From: Paludisphaera borealis
Lineage (GTDB): Bacteria; Planctomycetota; Planctomycetia; Isosphaerales; Isosphaeraceae
Length of the DNA: 64,000 nt
Direction: 5' to 3'
Assembly: GCF_001956985.1 (NCBI RefSeq)
Contig: NZ_CP019082.1
Span: 6,510,001-6,574,000, forward strand
A program made the position numbers and the translations under genes. This document shows, one piece after another, positions 52,794 to 60,714 of this stretch (position 1 is the stretch's first letter; each line of letters starts with the position of its first letter). The notes beneath the pieces are model-generated. The model searched no databases, had not been told where the DNA came from, and saw only the letters and a list, made by a program, of their open reading frames with translations.

Positions 52794-53102
52794 ATGAATG
52801 CCGGTTGGGCGACGAGCCCCGGCGCGCTTCTTACCTTGGGCGCCCCGGGGCCGCCGGCTTTTCGGGTTGGTAAGTAATGTGCCCGGTGTCGCGAGTATTA
52901 GAGCTTGAGACATCGGTTGCAAATATGTTGATGAATCGATTACGGCGTTGCACCCAGCTTCGCTTCCTTTAACTAACCGATGAGCGTTCAGCCCTGTCGG
53001 CTGTGACCAAGAATCAAGTGAGCGCAACGCTGTAACCCCCGGCCCTCCACATCGCTCATCGGTGGGGGCCGGGGGAGCCAGTCCGTCTGTGAGTCCACAC
53101 CG
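52794..53102. other. 309-base gap before the helicase gene
   Basis: No gene is seen. It holds an imperfect GC-rich hairpin just after the WhiB-like gene (about 52815-52855), a moderately AT-rich stretch (about 52880-52980) that is a likely promoter zone, and the strong hairpin at 53036-53075. Confidence 0.4.
53036..53075 (+). terminator. long GC hairpin just upstream of helicase gene
   Basis: CCCCCGGCCC (53036-53045) pairs perfectly with GGGCCGGGGG (53066-53075); adding TCCAC/GGTGG gives a 15-bp stem with one wobble. It lies 28 bases before the helicase ATG, so it may end an upstream transcript or limit helicase translation. Confidence 0.6.
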
Positions 53103-54500
53103 ATGTCCATCACGATGCAAGAACGGCTGCGCGCCCTCGACGCCGCAGAAGAATCGCCGCACGACAAGATCGACAACCTGATGCAGGAGTGGGTACCGCT
53201 GCTGCTGCTCAACGGCCCCACCCGCTCGCGGATCGCCACCGGCCTGCAGTACCTGGAAACGGCGCACTTCGCCAGCATGGCCGGCAAGGTCATAGTCACC
53301 ATCGCCAAGGGGATGATCGAGGACGACGGCGAGCTGCCCGAGTGCCCCGACGACCGCCGCAACGACTTCCTGGCCGAGGCCATCAACAACACCATCACGC
53401 TGGACGACGACTGGTGCCAGGACGTGATGGACACCCTGGCGCGGGCGGACCAGTTCCGCCACGACGACTACAAGTTCGTGCCCCAGGTGCTGGAGCACTA
53501 CGAGAAGTGGCTGGAGCGCACCGTCTACCTGCACAAGACGAACCAGGCGGCCGACCAAATCGCCAAGGGCCAGATGGACCTCGCCAAGGCCACGCTGGAG
53601 TCCATCCAGGTGGAGCTGAAGCCGGCCGTCAAGCAGCGGACCGACGCCGACTTCTTCGACGACGTGGACGAGCTGCTGCGCGAGCAGGCGGTGTCGCACT
53701 TCCCGCTCACCGTGGACGCGCTGACCCGGCGGCTGCACAACGGCGGGCCCGGCCGCAAGCAGACGCTGTTCTACATGGCCCGCACCAACGGCGGCAAGTC
53801 GCTGTTCATGTGCAACGACGCCGTGACGCTCGCCTGCAGCGGCTACAACGTGCTGTTCGTCAGCCTGGAGATGCCCAGGGAGACGCTGGCCGAACGCTGC
53901 TACGCGATGTTCAGCGGCATCACCATCACCAGCCTGCGGGACAGCCTGGAGGGCCTGAAGGGCCAGCTGACCAAGCAGCTGACCAAGCTGAACGAGGTCC
54001 GCACCCTGAAGTTCAAGGAGTTCCCCGCCAGCAGCGTCAGCGTCAACCACATCGAGCGGTGGATGGACGAGCTGCGGGAGAAGCAGGGCTGGGTCGCCGA
54101 CGTGGTCATCGTCGACTACCTGGAGCTGCTGCTGGCGCCGCGCAAGGCGCAACGCGACGAGGCGGAGCACGCGCGGCAGAAGGAGGTCGCCAACAGCCTC
54201 AAGGCGCTGGCGCAGAAGACCAACACGCTGGTGATCACCGGCACGCAGTCCAACCGCGAGGGGGCCAAGCGGGAGGCCAACCTGGGCCTGGAGCACGCGG
54301 GCGAGTCGTACAGCAAGCTGCACGCCACCGACTACGTGGTGTGCATCAACCAGACCGTCGAGCAGAAGATGGGCGACGCGGGCAGCAACTACGAGCCCGT
54401 CTTCTCGCTGAACGTCGAGAAGAACCGCAACGGCAGCACGGGGGGCGGCCACCTGGTGCAGCTGAACCCGCGCACCCTGAGGCTGAGCGGGCTGGCGTAA
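53103..54500 (+). CDS. DnaB-like replicative helicase (phage/plasmid type)
   Basis: A 465-residue RecA-fold ATPase. After a helical N-terminal domain (about 1-190) come the Walker A variant MARTNGGKSLFMCN, the strand and catalytic turn VLFVSLEMPRETLAER, the Walker B VVIVDYLELLLAP, and the sensor-like ITGTQSNREG. The order fits DnaB-type hexameric helicases of phages and plasmids rather than the host DnaB. It would unwind DNA for element replication, but no primase, initiator or loader is identified nearby. No good ribosome site is seen and the ATG at 53103 lies close to a strong hairpin. Confidence 0.8.
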   Translation: MSITMQERLRALDAAEESPHDKIDNLMQEWVPLLLLNGPTRSRIATGLQYLETAHFASMAGKVIVTIAKGMIEDDGELPECPDDRRNDFLAEAINNTITLDDDWCQDVMDTLARADQFRHDDYKFVPQVLEHYEKWLERTVYLHKTNQAADQIAKGQMDLAKATLESIQVELKPAVKQRTDADFFDDVDELLREQAVSHFPLTVDALTRRLHNGGPGRKQTLFYMARTNGGKSLFMCNDAVTLACSGYNVLFVSLEMPRETLAERCYAMFSGITITSLRDSLEGLKGQLTKQLTKLNEVRTLKFKEFPASSVSVNHIERWMDELREKQGWVADVVIVDYLELLLAPRKAQRDEAEHARQKEVANSLKALAQKTNTLVITGTQSNREGAKREANLGLEHAGESYSKLHATDYVVCINQTVEQKMGDAGSNYEPVFSLNVEKNRNGSTGGGHLVQLNPRTLRLSGLA

Positions 54501-54511
54501 ATAGCCGACGA

Positions 54512-54538
54512 GGGCCGGGGTATCAGCACCCCCGGCCC
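54512..54538 (+). terminator. perfect 9-bp stem after helicase
   Basis: GGGCCGGGG (54512-54520) pairs with CCCCGGCCC (54530-54538), 9-base loop, 11 bases past the helicase stop. The same stem recurs at 58251-58276, and a one-base-longer form at 53036-53075. Confidence 0.65.
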
Positions 54539-54675
54539 CCCGGCAAATCTGATTGCGGTGGCGTGATCGCTTCTGGGGAGTCGCGGAATCACGCCGCCGG
54601 AACAGAGAACCAACGCCGACTGGAATCGACAATGGCTGTTGCAGCCCACCAAAATACTAGTGAGCCCCAGTTGCG

Positions 54676-54713
54676 AGCCCGGAGGGATCTTGTCGATTCC
54701 AACCCTCCGGGCT
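54676..54713 (+). terminator. perfect 11-bp stem, attenuator-like
   Basis: AGCCCGGAGGG (54676-54686) pairs perfectly with CCCTCCGGGCT (54703-54713), then TTCTCC. It lies 33 bases before the ATG of the next gene, so it could be an attenuator or a second terminator after the helicase. Confidence 0.6.
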
Positions 54714-54746
54714 TTCTCCATATCTCCGCAGTGATAGGAATCGACG

Positions 54747-55802
54747 ATGACCAAGACGAAATTCGAGCAGATCGGGCACGACCTCATACTGACCCGGGGC
54801 CAAGCGGCCCGCGAGGCGGCGCCGGCCGACGAGAAGCACTGGGCCAAGCGGGCTAAAGACGCCAAGGCCAAGTGGACCAGCCAGGCCCGCCGGATGGCCG
54901 TCGCGGCGGTGGAACGGGCCGGCTCGTCGCGAGTGGCCCACCTCGACGACAAGTTCTTCGCAGCCGCAGGCACCACCAAGTACAAGGCCAAGCGGGCGTT
55001 GGAATTCCTGCAGGCCAACCCGGTCGGTGCGCCGCTGATCACACAAATCAACACGACCGCATCCGGCCTGAGGACGGCCCAACTGAGGCCGGTGCCGGGC
55101 GACGGCGCATGGGCCACGTACCACCGCGCGATAGCGACCGCCCAGCTGCCGTTCTGGCACAAGCACGCGATCCTGACCATCAGGACGAGATACGTCGGCT
55201 GCGGCCGATTCATCCTGAACCGGGGCGGTCGCGAGTGGCAGAACGCGCTGCCGAATTGCGCGCCGGGCAAGCGCAAGAAGCAGCAGCGGCTGTACGCGGC
55301 GGAGTTCATCAAACTGGCCGAACAGGCCGGCGTCATCTACGACGTCAAGGACGGCCGCCCCGGCACCTGCGCGCTGCGAGACGACGACCACCAGGCCGTG
55401 ACCAAGCTGGTCGAGTTGACGCAATCACTACCGGCCGGCAGCGTCCACAGGCGGGAGCTGCCAGGGGGAGACGGGGCAACCAAGCAACCCGCTCAACCCA
55501 ATGTACAGACGGATGTTAGTGCAGTAAACGAAAGTACAGTCGCAGGGCCAGTCGACGACACCCGCCCGTTGCTCCGTCCCCCCCAGGGCGTTGCTCCGTC
55601 CCCCCCAGACACGTTGCTCCGTCCCCCCAGAGTGTTGCCCCGTCCCCCCAGAGTGTTGCTCCGTCCCCCCCAGCAACACGCAGACACCGCAGACACCGGC
55701 AGACGCCTTAGAAAAACACCTTCAAGCAAGACACCTCCAGCGGGAGGAGCAGGACTCCGGCAGCGAATCGCGGGCTTTCAGCCCGTATTCAGGCCACGGT
55801 AG
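54747..55802 (+). CDS. element protein with low-complexity repeat tail
   Basis: A 351-residue product. The first 230 residues are basic and helical (KHWAKRAKDAKAKWTSQARRMA, then FWHKHAILTIRTRYVGCGRF), like a DNA-binding protein, but with no family I can name. From about residue 270 it becomes Arg/Pro-rich (LLRPPRVLPRPPRVLLRPP) because it reads through a 21-23-base repeat with five C6-C7 tracts. Loss of one C, or a +1 ribosomal slip, in any of these would join it to the next gene's frame. The ATG at 54747 is preceded by a perfect hairpin and only a weak AGGAA ribosome site. Confidence 0.6.
   Translation: MTKTKFEQIGHDLILTRGQAAREAAPADEKHWAKRAKDAKAKWTSQARRMAVAAVERAGSSRVAHLDDKFFAAAGTTKYKAKRALEFLQANPVGAPLITQINTTASGLRTAQLRPVPGDGAWATYHRAIATAQLPFWHKHAILTIRTRYVGCGRFILNRGGREWQNALPNCAPGKRKKQQRLYAAEFIKLAEQAGVIYDVKDGRPGTCALRDDDHQAVTKLVELTQSLPAGSVHRRELPGGDGATKQPAQPNVQTDVSAVNESTVAGPVDDTRPLLRPPQGVAPSPPDTLLRPPRVLPRPPRVLLRPPQQHADTADTGRRLRKTPSSKTPPAGGAGLRQRIAGFQPVFRPR
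55568..55679. repeat. five-copy repeat with poly-C tracts
   Basis: GTTGCTCCGT plus a C tract plus CAG or AG occurs five times with 21-23-base spacing, within the coding part of the 54747 gene. C tract lengths are 7 (55578-55584), 7 (55600-55606), 6 (55623-55628), 6 (55644-55649) and 7 (55665-55671). The copies are nearly identical apart from the tract lengths and the 2-4 bases after them. Confidence 0.8.
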
Positions 55803-55839
55803 CACTGAAGCACAGCGATCTGCCGAGGAGCAGCCTACC

Positions 55840-56949
55840 GTGGTCAACTGGGATTGCGACGCAATCGACGCCTACGACCAACAACACCCTGCTGGGTCGC
55901 AGGGCCCTGCTACCAGACCGAGTGTACAAGCACAGAGTGTGAACTCTGTGTCAGCACCGGTCGCCGGTAGCACCACGGTCGGCGACATTGACGGCGAAGC
56001 CGTCAACCCAGTCAACGTCGCTCCCGTCGACTACTGCGCGCTACGCAGATTCGACCTTGCTAAGCAACAGGTGCCGCCCACTCCTGGTGAGACGTTGACC
56101 TCCTGGCGGTCGCGGTACGCCGCCTTCCTCGGGAACGTCGCATCGTGTGCCGCGCCGGGCCCGGCCGGCCCTGGCGCCCGGGGAGCCGTTTCCTTTGACA
56201 CGCTCGGGCCTCAGAGCGGCCTGGACGACGCCCGGGCCGTCCTGCTGTCTCAGCCTTACGGCGGGTCGTACGGGGCCTACCCCGACTACGACGACTCGCG
56301 ATACCGGCAGCCGGTCCGCCCCAAGTGGACCCCCTGGGACGAGGACGACGTCCGCGAGCTTGAGAACGACCTGGAACTCAAGCTCGATAAGTCCCACCGG
56401 CGTGACCGCTCGCACGTGGCCGACCTGCTCAACGATCGCCTGCCGCGACACACCGACGCCACGGTCGAGGACCTGCGCAAGGCGCTCACGGCCGATTACT
56501 GGCTCAACCGGTTCGTCGCGCGGTCGCTGCGGGTGATGCTGGGTTGCGAGGAGACGGTCGGCCTGCTGGTGGAGTCGGTGGTGTCGCGGGTGAGCGAGCG
56601 TAAGGCGATGGAGGAGTCGCGGGCCAACGGCTTTCTGAACAACTGGCGGGCGCCGCACTCGGTCCGGCTCACCGACCTGGAGGAGCTGGACAAGGCGGAT
56701 TGGGGTGATCGCGCCAAGTACCGCACCCTGTTCCGCTACATCAGGGCTCACGGGCTGGCCGGCTGCAAGGTGCGGCACGGCGGCCTGTGCCTGGGGGTTT
56801 ACTTGCCGCCGTTGACCGACGAGTTGTTGGCCGAGTTTAAGCCCGCGTTCGACGGCGACACGCTGCCCAAGGTGCCGGCTCTGCTGCACACTATCGCCCG
56901 CGCCGCCGACGAGCTGCGCGACGGCTCACTACTTAGGAGAGTGGCATGA
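55840..56949 (+). CDS. hypothetical protein of the element
   Basis: A 369-residue product from a GTG at 55840 with GAGGAG nine bases upstream. The frame is also open back to about 55591 through the poly-C repeat, so a frame-switched fusion with the upstream gene is possible. The N-terminal 110 residues are low complexity; the rest is helical (WDEDDVRELENDLELKLDK, SHVADLLNDRLPRHTDATVEDL, LRVMLGCEETVGLLVESVV). No family is recognised. Its stop overlaps the next gene as ATGA. Confidence 0.65.
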   Translation: MVNWDCDAIDAYDQQHPAGSQGPATRPSVQAQSVNSVSAPVAGSTTVGDIDGEAVNPVNVAPVDYCALRRFDLAKQQVPPTPGETLTSWRSRYAAFLGNVASCAAPGPAGPGARGAVSFDTLGPQSGLDDARAVLLSQPYGGSYGAYPDYDDSRYRQPVRPKWTPWDEDDVRELENDLELKLDKSHRRDRSHVADLLNDRLPRHTDATVEDLRKALTADYWLNRFVARSLRVMLGCEETVGLLVESVVSRVSERKAMEESRANGFLNNWRAPHSVRLTDLEELDKADWGDRAKYRTLFRYIRAHGLAGCKVRHGGLCLGVYLPPLTDELLAEFKPAFDGDTLPKVPALLHTIARAADELRDGSLLRRVA

Positions 56950-57326
56950 TCAACGCGACCGAATTGAGTGATACGCGGCTTGCCGACGCCCTGCAGACCT
57001 GGCTGGAGGGGTGGTTCGCCGACAACGAGGCTAGGTTGCGTGCCGCCGGCCCGCACGTGCGCAGCATGAAGATCGTGCGTAAGGGGATCGAGGTCCATTT
57101 CGTCATCACCGGCGACGGCCGCTATCAGTGTGCGATGTGGCCGGGGGAGGGTGGGGCCGGGTACGACTATTTCCACGAGCAGGGCGTGTTCACTAAGACG
57201 GTGCTCTACGGCTCGCCGGACCTGTTCGCGGTCCTGGCCGATTGGCTGGAGGCGGCGGTGGTGAAGTGTGGCACCAAGCGTGAGCGGCCGTATGGGGTTC
57301 CCATCGACCTGATGGATATCGACTGA
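56946..57326 (+). CDS. hypothetical protein of the element
   Basis: A 126-residue product with a beta-rich centre (MKIVRKGIEVHFVITGDGRYQCAMW) and a helical C-terminal part (DLFAVLADWLEAAVV). No family recognised. The ATG at 56946 overlaps the stop of the 55840-56949 gene (ATGA), so the two are coupled; a hairpin terminator follows at 57353-57388. Confidence 0.7.
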   Translation: MINATELSDTRLADALQTWLEGWFADNEARLRAAGPHVRSMKIVRKGIEVHFVITGDGRYQCAMWPGEGGAGYDYFHEQGVFTKTVLYGSPDLFAVLADWLEAAVVKCGTKRERPYGVPIDLMDID

Positions 57327-57352
57327 CCAGAAGCCACGGATGGTTCCCAAAC

Positions 57353-57388
57353 GCCCCGCCCGTTGCCTAATCGCGACGCCGGCGGGGC
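57353..57388 (+). terminator. hairpin terminator
   Basis: GCCCCGCC (57353-57360) pairs with GGCGGGGC (57381-57388) followed by TTTCTCC. It lies 27 bases beyond the stop of the 56946-57326 gene. Confidence 0.7.
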
Positions 57389-57427
57389 TTTCTCCGTTTG
57401 TTGACCGTCCCGGTTCTGAGACCTAGG

Positions 57428-57449
57428 TTCTAAATTGGTCGGGTCGTCC
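57428..57449. repeat. operator-like motif, second copy
   Basis: TCTAAATTGGTCGGGTCGTCC here resembles CTAAAATTTGGTCGGGCGTCC (from 51128). The copies lie 6.3 kb apart, each in an intergenic stretch of this element, with small insertions and deletions between them. This one is 32 bases before the next ATG. Confidence 0.45.
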
Positions 57450-57481
57450 GGCCGTTCACCGGGGTTCTCAGGAGGCGGGCG

Positions 57482-58219
57482 ATGGCTGCGATAGGCGTGA
57501 GGCAGGCGGTTGAGAAATTCGTGCGGGGGCGGTTGCTGGTCGGTTCCAGAGCGGGGCGGCACAGGTTCCGCACGTACGAGGACGGCGGCAGCGTCACTCT
57601 GTTCCGAGTAGTGCCCGCCGGGCCCTACGCCTGGTGGGGCGTCGACGTCGGCGATGACTACGCCGCCTTGGTCGAGCGTGCGAATGCTGATGAGGACGGG
57701 TGCCCGACCGTGCCGTTCTCCCACCCGTGCCTGTTCGACGAGATCCAGCGGTTCGTGAACCGGGAACTGCCGGTCGACGCGTGCGCGTCCTATACGCGGA
57801 TTCGCAAGGAGTTGTTGAAGCTCTCCCGGGCCGGCAGGCTTAACATCAGGCAGTATTACCTCGATCTGGCCGGCAACCGCCACACGCGGCTCGGAGGCGG
57901 GGGGGCGAGCCATTGCAATCTGGTGGTGGAGCTGAAGACCGGCGAGCTGCGGGAGGTGGAGGTGAGCGCCGAGGGGGTGGTGCTGCGGCGGTTCATCTCC
58001 GTGCCGCTGCCCTCGGAAATCATCGGCCACGGGTTGGACACCCCGGCGATCATCGCCGAGCGTGTCCTCTACACCGGGGCGGTGGACCGGGCCGAGTATA
58101 CGGCGCTCCGGGAGGCAGAGCTAGCAGAACGGGCAGAGGTAGCACAACCAAGCCGGTCCAAGACCAAGAAACCGAGCCCCGGGAAGCAGAAGCCCGACGC
58201 GCGAGGCGCAACACCCTAA
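57482..58219 (+). CDS. hypothetical protein of the element
   Basis: A 245-residue product; the ATG at 57482 follows CAGGAGGCGGGCG. The N-terminal half is basic with FRTYEDGGSVTLFRVV and SYTRIRKELLKLSRAGRLN, then a beta-rich stretch (CNLVVELKTGELREVEV, VVLRRFISVPLP), and a Lys/Pro-rich tail of 35 residues. No family recognised. A perfect hairpin terminator follows. The preceding intergenic region carries the shared 21-bp motif, so it may be regulated with the genes near 51,100. Confidence 0.65.
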   Translation: MAAIGVRQAVEKFVRGRLLVGSRAGRHRFRTYEDGGSVTLFRVVPAGPYAWWGVDVGDDYAALVERANADEDGCPTVPFSHPCLFDEIQRFVNRELPVDACASYTRIRKELLKLSRAGRLNIRQYYLDLAGNRHTRLGGGGASHCNLVVELKTGELREVEVSAEGVVLRRFISVPLPSEIIGHGLDTPAIIAERVLYTGAVDRAEYTALREAELAERAEVAQPSRSKTKKPSPGKQKPDARGATP

Positions 58220-58250
58220 TCCGCGCGCCGCGAGTCTGATGCGGGGCGGG

Positions 58251-58276
58251 GGGCCGGGGGAGCAATTCCCCGGCCC
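58251..58276 (+). terminator. perfect 9-bp stem hairpin
   Basis: GGGCCGGGG (58251-58259) pairs with CCCCGGCCC (58268-58276), followed by GTTCTCGTT. The stem sequence equals that at 54512-54538. Confidence 0.65.
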
Positions 58277-58352
58277 GTTCTCGTTAACGGTTCACGTATT
58301 GGTGAAACCTGTTGTGTCCGAGAAAGCAATCTCCCACACCAGGACCCAAGAT

Positions 58353-58751
58353 ATGATCACCTCACTTCTCATCGCCACCGTCCTGATCGCCCAAGCCCCC
58401 TCCCACTCCGGCATCGTCGCCCCCCGCGACCGACAGAAAGCCATCGCCGAAGCCATCAAGGCCAACCGCAAGGCCAACCCCGTCGACCCACGGACGCTCA
58501 AGGTCGATCCCGTCAAGGTCGACCTGGCCAACAAGAACCGGGCCGAACGCGAACGCAAAGCCGCCAACGCCGGCCGCGCCTGGAAAGCAGACGCCATCGC
58601 ATTCGACCAGGCCGTGGCCCACGCCGCCAGAATCAGGGCCGACGCCAGCCGAACCGCCGGCATGAGCGTCGGCCAGTACCGCGACCTCGCACGAAAAGAG
58701 CAGGGACTGCCCCCCATCCCGACCATTCGGATAATTCCCGCCGGTCGATAA
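58353..58751 (+). CDS. small exported protein of the element
   Basis: A 132-residue product with a short signal-like N-terminus (MITSLLIATVLIAQAPS) followed by a strongly basic, Ala/Arg/Lys-rich helical body (RQKAIAEAIKANRKANP, then NKNRAERERKAANAG), ending in PPIPTIRIIPAGR. No family recognised. AGGACC lies before the ATG at 58353. It could be secreted or associated with the membrane. Confidence 0.6.
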   Translation: MITSLLIATVLIAQAPSHSGIVAPRDRQKAIAEAIKANRKANPVDPRTLKVDPVKVDLANKNRAERERKAANAGRAWKADAIAFDQAVAHAARIRADASRTAGMSVGQYRDLARKEQGLPPIPTIRIIPAGR

Positions 58752-58767
58752 CACCACCCGCAGGATC

Positions 58768-58811
58768 GAGCTGTTGCAAGCAAATATTCCGTAGTGCTTA
58801 TGCAACAGCTC
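58768..58811. repeat. perfect 11-bp inverted repeat upstream of HNH gene
   Basis: GAGCTGTTGCA (58768-58778) is perfectly complementary to TGCAACAGCTC (58801-58811) around a relatively AT-rich 22-base centre. It lies 21 bases before the HNH ATG. It is more likely a protein-binding site or mRNA hairpin than a terminator. Confidence 0.65.
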
Positions 58812-58831
58812 AATCTAGCGGAGTCGGTCCC

Positions 58832-59314
58832 ATGCGGTACGCTAAAATCCCCGGCGCAGTGCAGTACAAGGTCGGCGACGACGGGACCGTCTGGTCCATC
58901 AAGTCCGGCCACTGGCGCAAGCTCAAACCCGTCCTGACCGGCGGCATCAAGGGCGGCGATCCGAATCGCCGCCGTCCCGCCGTCAACCTGGTCTGCGACG
59001 ACGGCCACAATCGCCAGCGCAAGATTCACCAACTCGTCGCCTTCCTGCATCTGGGCGACAAGCCCCCGGGGGCGAGCGTCCTGCACAAGGACGACGACAA
59101 GCGCAACAACGTCGTCACCAATCTCTACTACGGCGACAGCCACCAGAACGCTCACGATCGGGGCGATAATCGCCTCAGCCCGCTCGCCAGGGACGACGTC
59201 CGCGCCATCAGGGAGAGCCCGCTCAGCAACGTCGAGTTGGCCCGGCAGTACGGCGTCTGCCGCACCACCATCTGGAAGATCAGGGCCGGCCACACCTGGT
59301 CGAAGCTGGCGTGA
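58832..59314 (+). CDS. HNH endonuclease (NUMOD4/homing-like, with HTH)
   Basis: A 160-residue protein. The N-terminal part (AVQYKVGDDGTVWSIKSG) is the NUMOD4-like motif of HNH homing enzymes; the HNH core is QLVAFLHLGDKPPGASVLHKDDDKRNNVVTNLYYGDSHQN in overview (core His in VLHKDDDKRNN). A C-terminal helix-turn-helix (LSNVELARQYGVCRTTIWKI) would add DNA specificity. Such enzymes are common in phages and their satellites. An 11-bp inverted repeat lies just upstream. Confidence 0.8.
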   Translation: MRYAKIPGAVQYKVGDDGTVWSIKSGHWRKLKPVLTGGIKGGDPNRRRPAVNLVCDDGHNRQRKIHQLVAFLHLGDKPPGASVLHKDDDKRNNVVTNLYYGDSHQNAHDRGDNRLSPLARDDVRAIRESPLSNVELARQYGVCRTTIWKIRAGHTWSKLA

Positions 59315-59414
59315 TGTCGAGAGACAACGTCCTTGCGCAAAAGACTTGTGGCCTCGTTTCTCGGCCTGATGGAATGGAGTTGTGATCACACACTCACCCG
59401 TTAGGAGCAAGACA

Positions 59415-60014
59415 ATGACCGCCACCAAGTTCCGCCGATGGGGCAGCCGCCAGGCCGACGACATGAATAGCGGCGTAAATCTCGGGCTCGACATCAGCTG
59501 GGCTGAGCTTGACGAACTACCGTTGGACCGAATCACAGCCGTCGAGGCCGGCGTCCCGGACAACACCCTCGACGATTACGAGGACGACGGCGGCACCTAC
59601 GCCCCCGGCCACCTCAGGCAGTGGATCGAGGCCAGGACCGAGCCCGCCTGGGACCTCATCCATTCTTATACCCGAGCCCAAGCTATCGAGGATGGAACCC
59701 TGGTCGACGTCAGCGTGCGTGCCAAGGAGGCCGGGTTCAAGATCCCGGTCGCCCTCACCCGCGCCGTCTGGTCCAGGTACGTCGAGATTCCGGCGGGTGT
59801 CGATTGCCAGGACGAGGCCGGTCGCCTCTGGGATGTGCTGTGGATGCTGCACGTGGCGATCGGTCAGACCGGCTTGGGTCAGGATACGCTCAGCTATCAG
59901 TTATACGTGCGAAATGACAACCAAAAGCCGAGGCTGGTCAATCTGAAGGCGACGTGTGGCCCGGGGGATGACGCCGCGCCGGTCCTTACGATCCTCTGTC
60001 CGGATGAGGATTGA
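59415..60014 (+). CDS. DUF6573-like protein
   Basis: A 199-residue acidic protein. The segment DLIHSYTRAQAIEDGTLVDV, followed by AKEAGFKIPVALTRAVWSRYV and DEAGRLWDVLWMLHVAIG, is what I recall of the DUF6573 family, common on plasmids and integrative elements next to anti-restriction genes. No function is established that I know of. An ATG at 59415 follows TTAGGAGC; a perfect 9-bp terminator stem follows. Confidence 0.7.
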   Translation: MTATKFRRWGSRQADDMNSGVNLGLDISWAELDELPLDRITAVEAGVPDNTLDDYEDDGGTYAPGHLRQWIEARTEPAWDLIHSYTRAQAIEDGTLVDVSVRAKEAGFKIPVALTRAVWSRYVEIPAGVDCQDEAGRLWDVLWMLHVAIGQTGLGQDTLSYQLYVRNDNQKPRLVNLKATCGPGDDAAPVLTILCPDED

Positions 60015-60066
60015 GTAGATACTTGTGGTGGGGTTGATTGGGCTCAACCTCACTGCTCCTCGGGAG

Positions 60067-60104
60067 ACGGCCAGTGGGCGGTGCTGAGACCGCGTACTGG
60101 CCGT
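60067..60104 (+). terminator. hairpin terminator
   Basis: ACGGCCAGT (60067-60075) pairs perfectly with ACTGGCCGT (60096-60104), then TTCTAT. A weaker stem at 60028-60053 (GTGGGGTTGA/TCAACCTCAC, one wobble) precedes it. Confidence 0.7.
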
Positions 60105-60223
60105 TTCTATGCGCGAGACCTGCTCACAAGGCCCGCTCGATTGGTAGATACGTTGGTCCCACTTCGGGGCAAATCTGAATTATCGAAGTGGGCACTTGGT
60201 ACTTCCAGCGGAGCACTAGTCAG

Positions 60224-60673
60224 ATGGCGCAGCCTTGGCAGATCAAGATTGACGACGAGCTGAACGAGCGGGCCAAGGGGCGGGCGCGTGAGCTTGGCCG
60301 TACCCTCTCCAACTACATCCGCCACCTCGTCCAACAGGACTTGAAAGCGGACCCTAAAAGCGCCAGTCAGGATTACTGGGCCAAGGTCCGCAGTGTGGTC
60401 GAGCCCCTGAAGGCCCGGCTGGCTGAGTCGGGGGAGTTCGCCCCCCTCAACATCGCTGTCGATCCGCTTGTCTACCCGGAATTGCCGAACACCGTCGTCT
60501 GGATCTATCACAAGCCCAGCGGGAGGCTCTGTGGCATCTTGTTCAGAGTCGACGAGGTCCACTTCTGGATCCAGAAGAACGACCACCTCGAACTGTCCCG
60601 CGTCGTCTGCAACTCGACTTACGAGAACCCGGCCATCGTCGATGAGATCATCGCCAAGTTCACGGCCGCCTGA
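60224..60673 (+). CDS. protein with N-terminal ribbon-helix-helix-like domain
   Basis: A 149-residue product. The first 45 residues (WQIKIDDELNERAKGRARELGRTLSNYIRHLV is the overall stretch; strand WQIKID, helices ERAKGRARELG and LSNYIRHLVQQD) suggest a ribbon-helix-helix DNA-binding head, followed by a mixed alpha/beta domain (VVWIYHKPSGRLCGILFRVD). No family recognised. GGAG lies about ten bases before the ATG at 60224. Confidence 0.65.
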   Translation: MAQPWQIKIDDELNERAKGRARELGRTLSNYIRHLVQQDLKADPKSASQDYWAKVRSVVEPLKARLAESGEFAPLNIAVDPLVYPELPNTVVWIYHKPSGRLCGILFRVDEVHFWIQKNDHLELSRVVCNSTYENPAIVDEIIAKFTAA

Positions 60674-60714
60674 CAATGCCTGTCTTCAACGCCATCGCCA
60701 GGGGAGCCTGAAAG

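Noticed and set aside
52779-54632. 617-codon minus-strand frame
   Set aside because: Antisense to the DnaB-like helicase; composition is repetitive Val/Leu/Gln/His.
55568-55679. CRISPR-like array
   Set aside because: Units are 21-23 bases in direct tandem with no unique spacers; it is a coding simple repeat.
55591-55839. TTG start for the 55840 gene inside the poly-C repeat
   Set aside because: No ribosome site, and the translation is low complexity; the GTG at 55840 has GAGGAG. It is kept only as a frameshift hypothesis.
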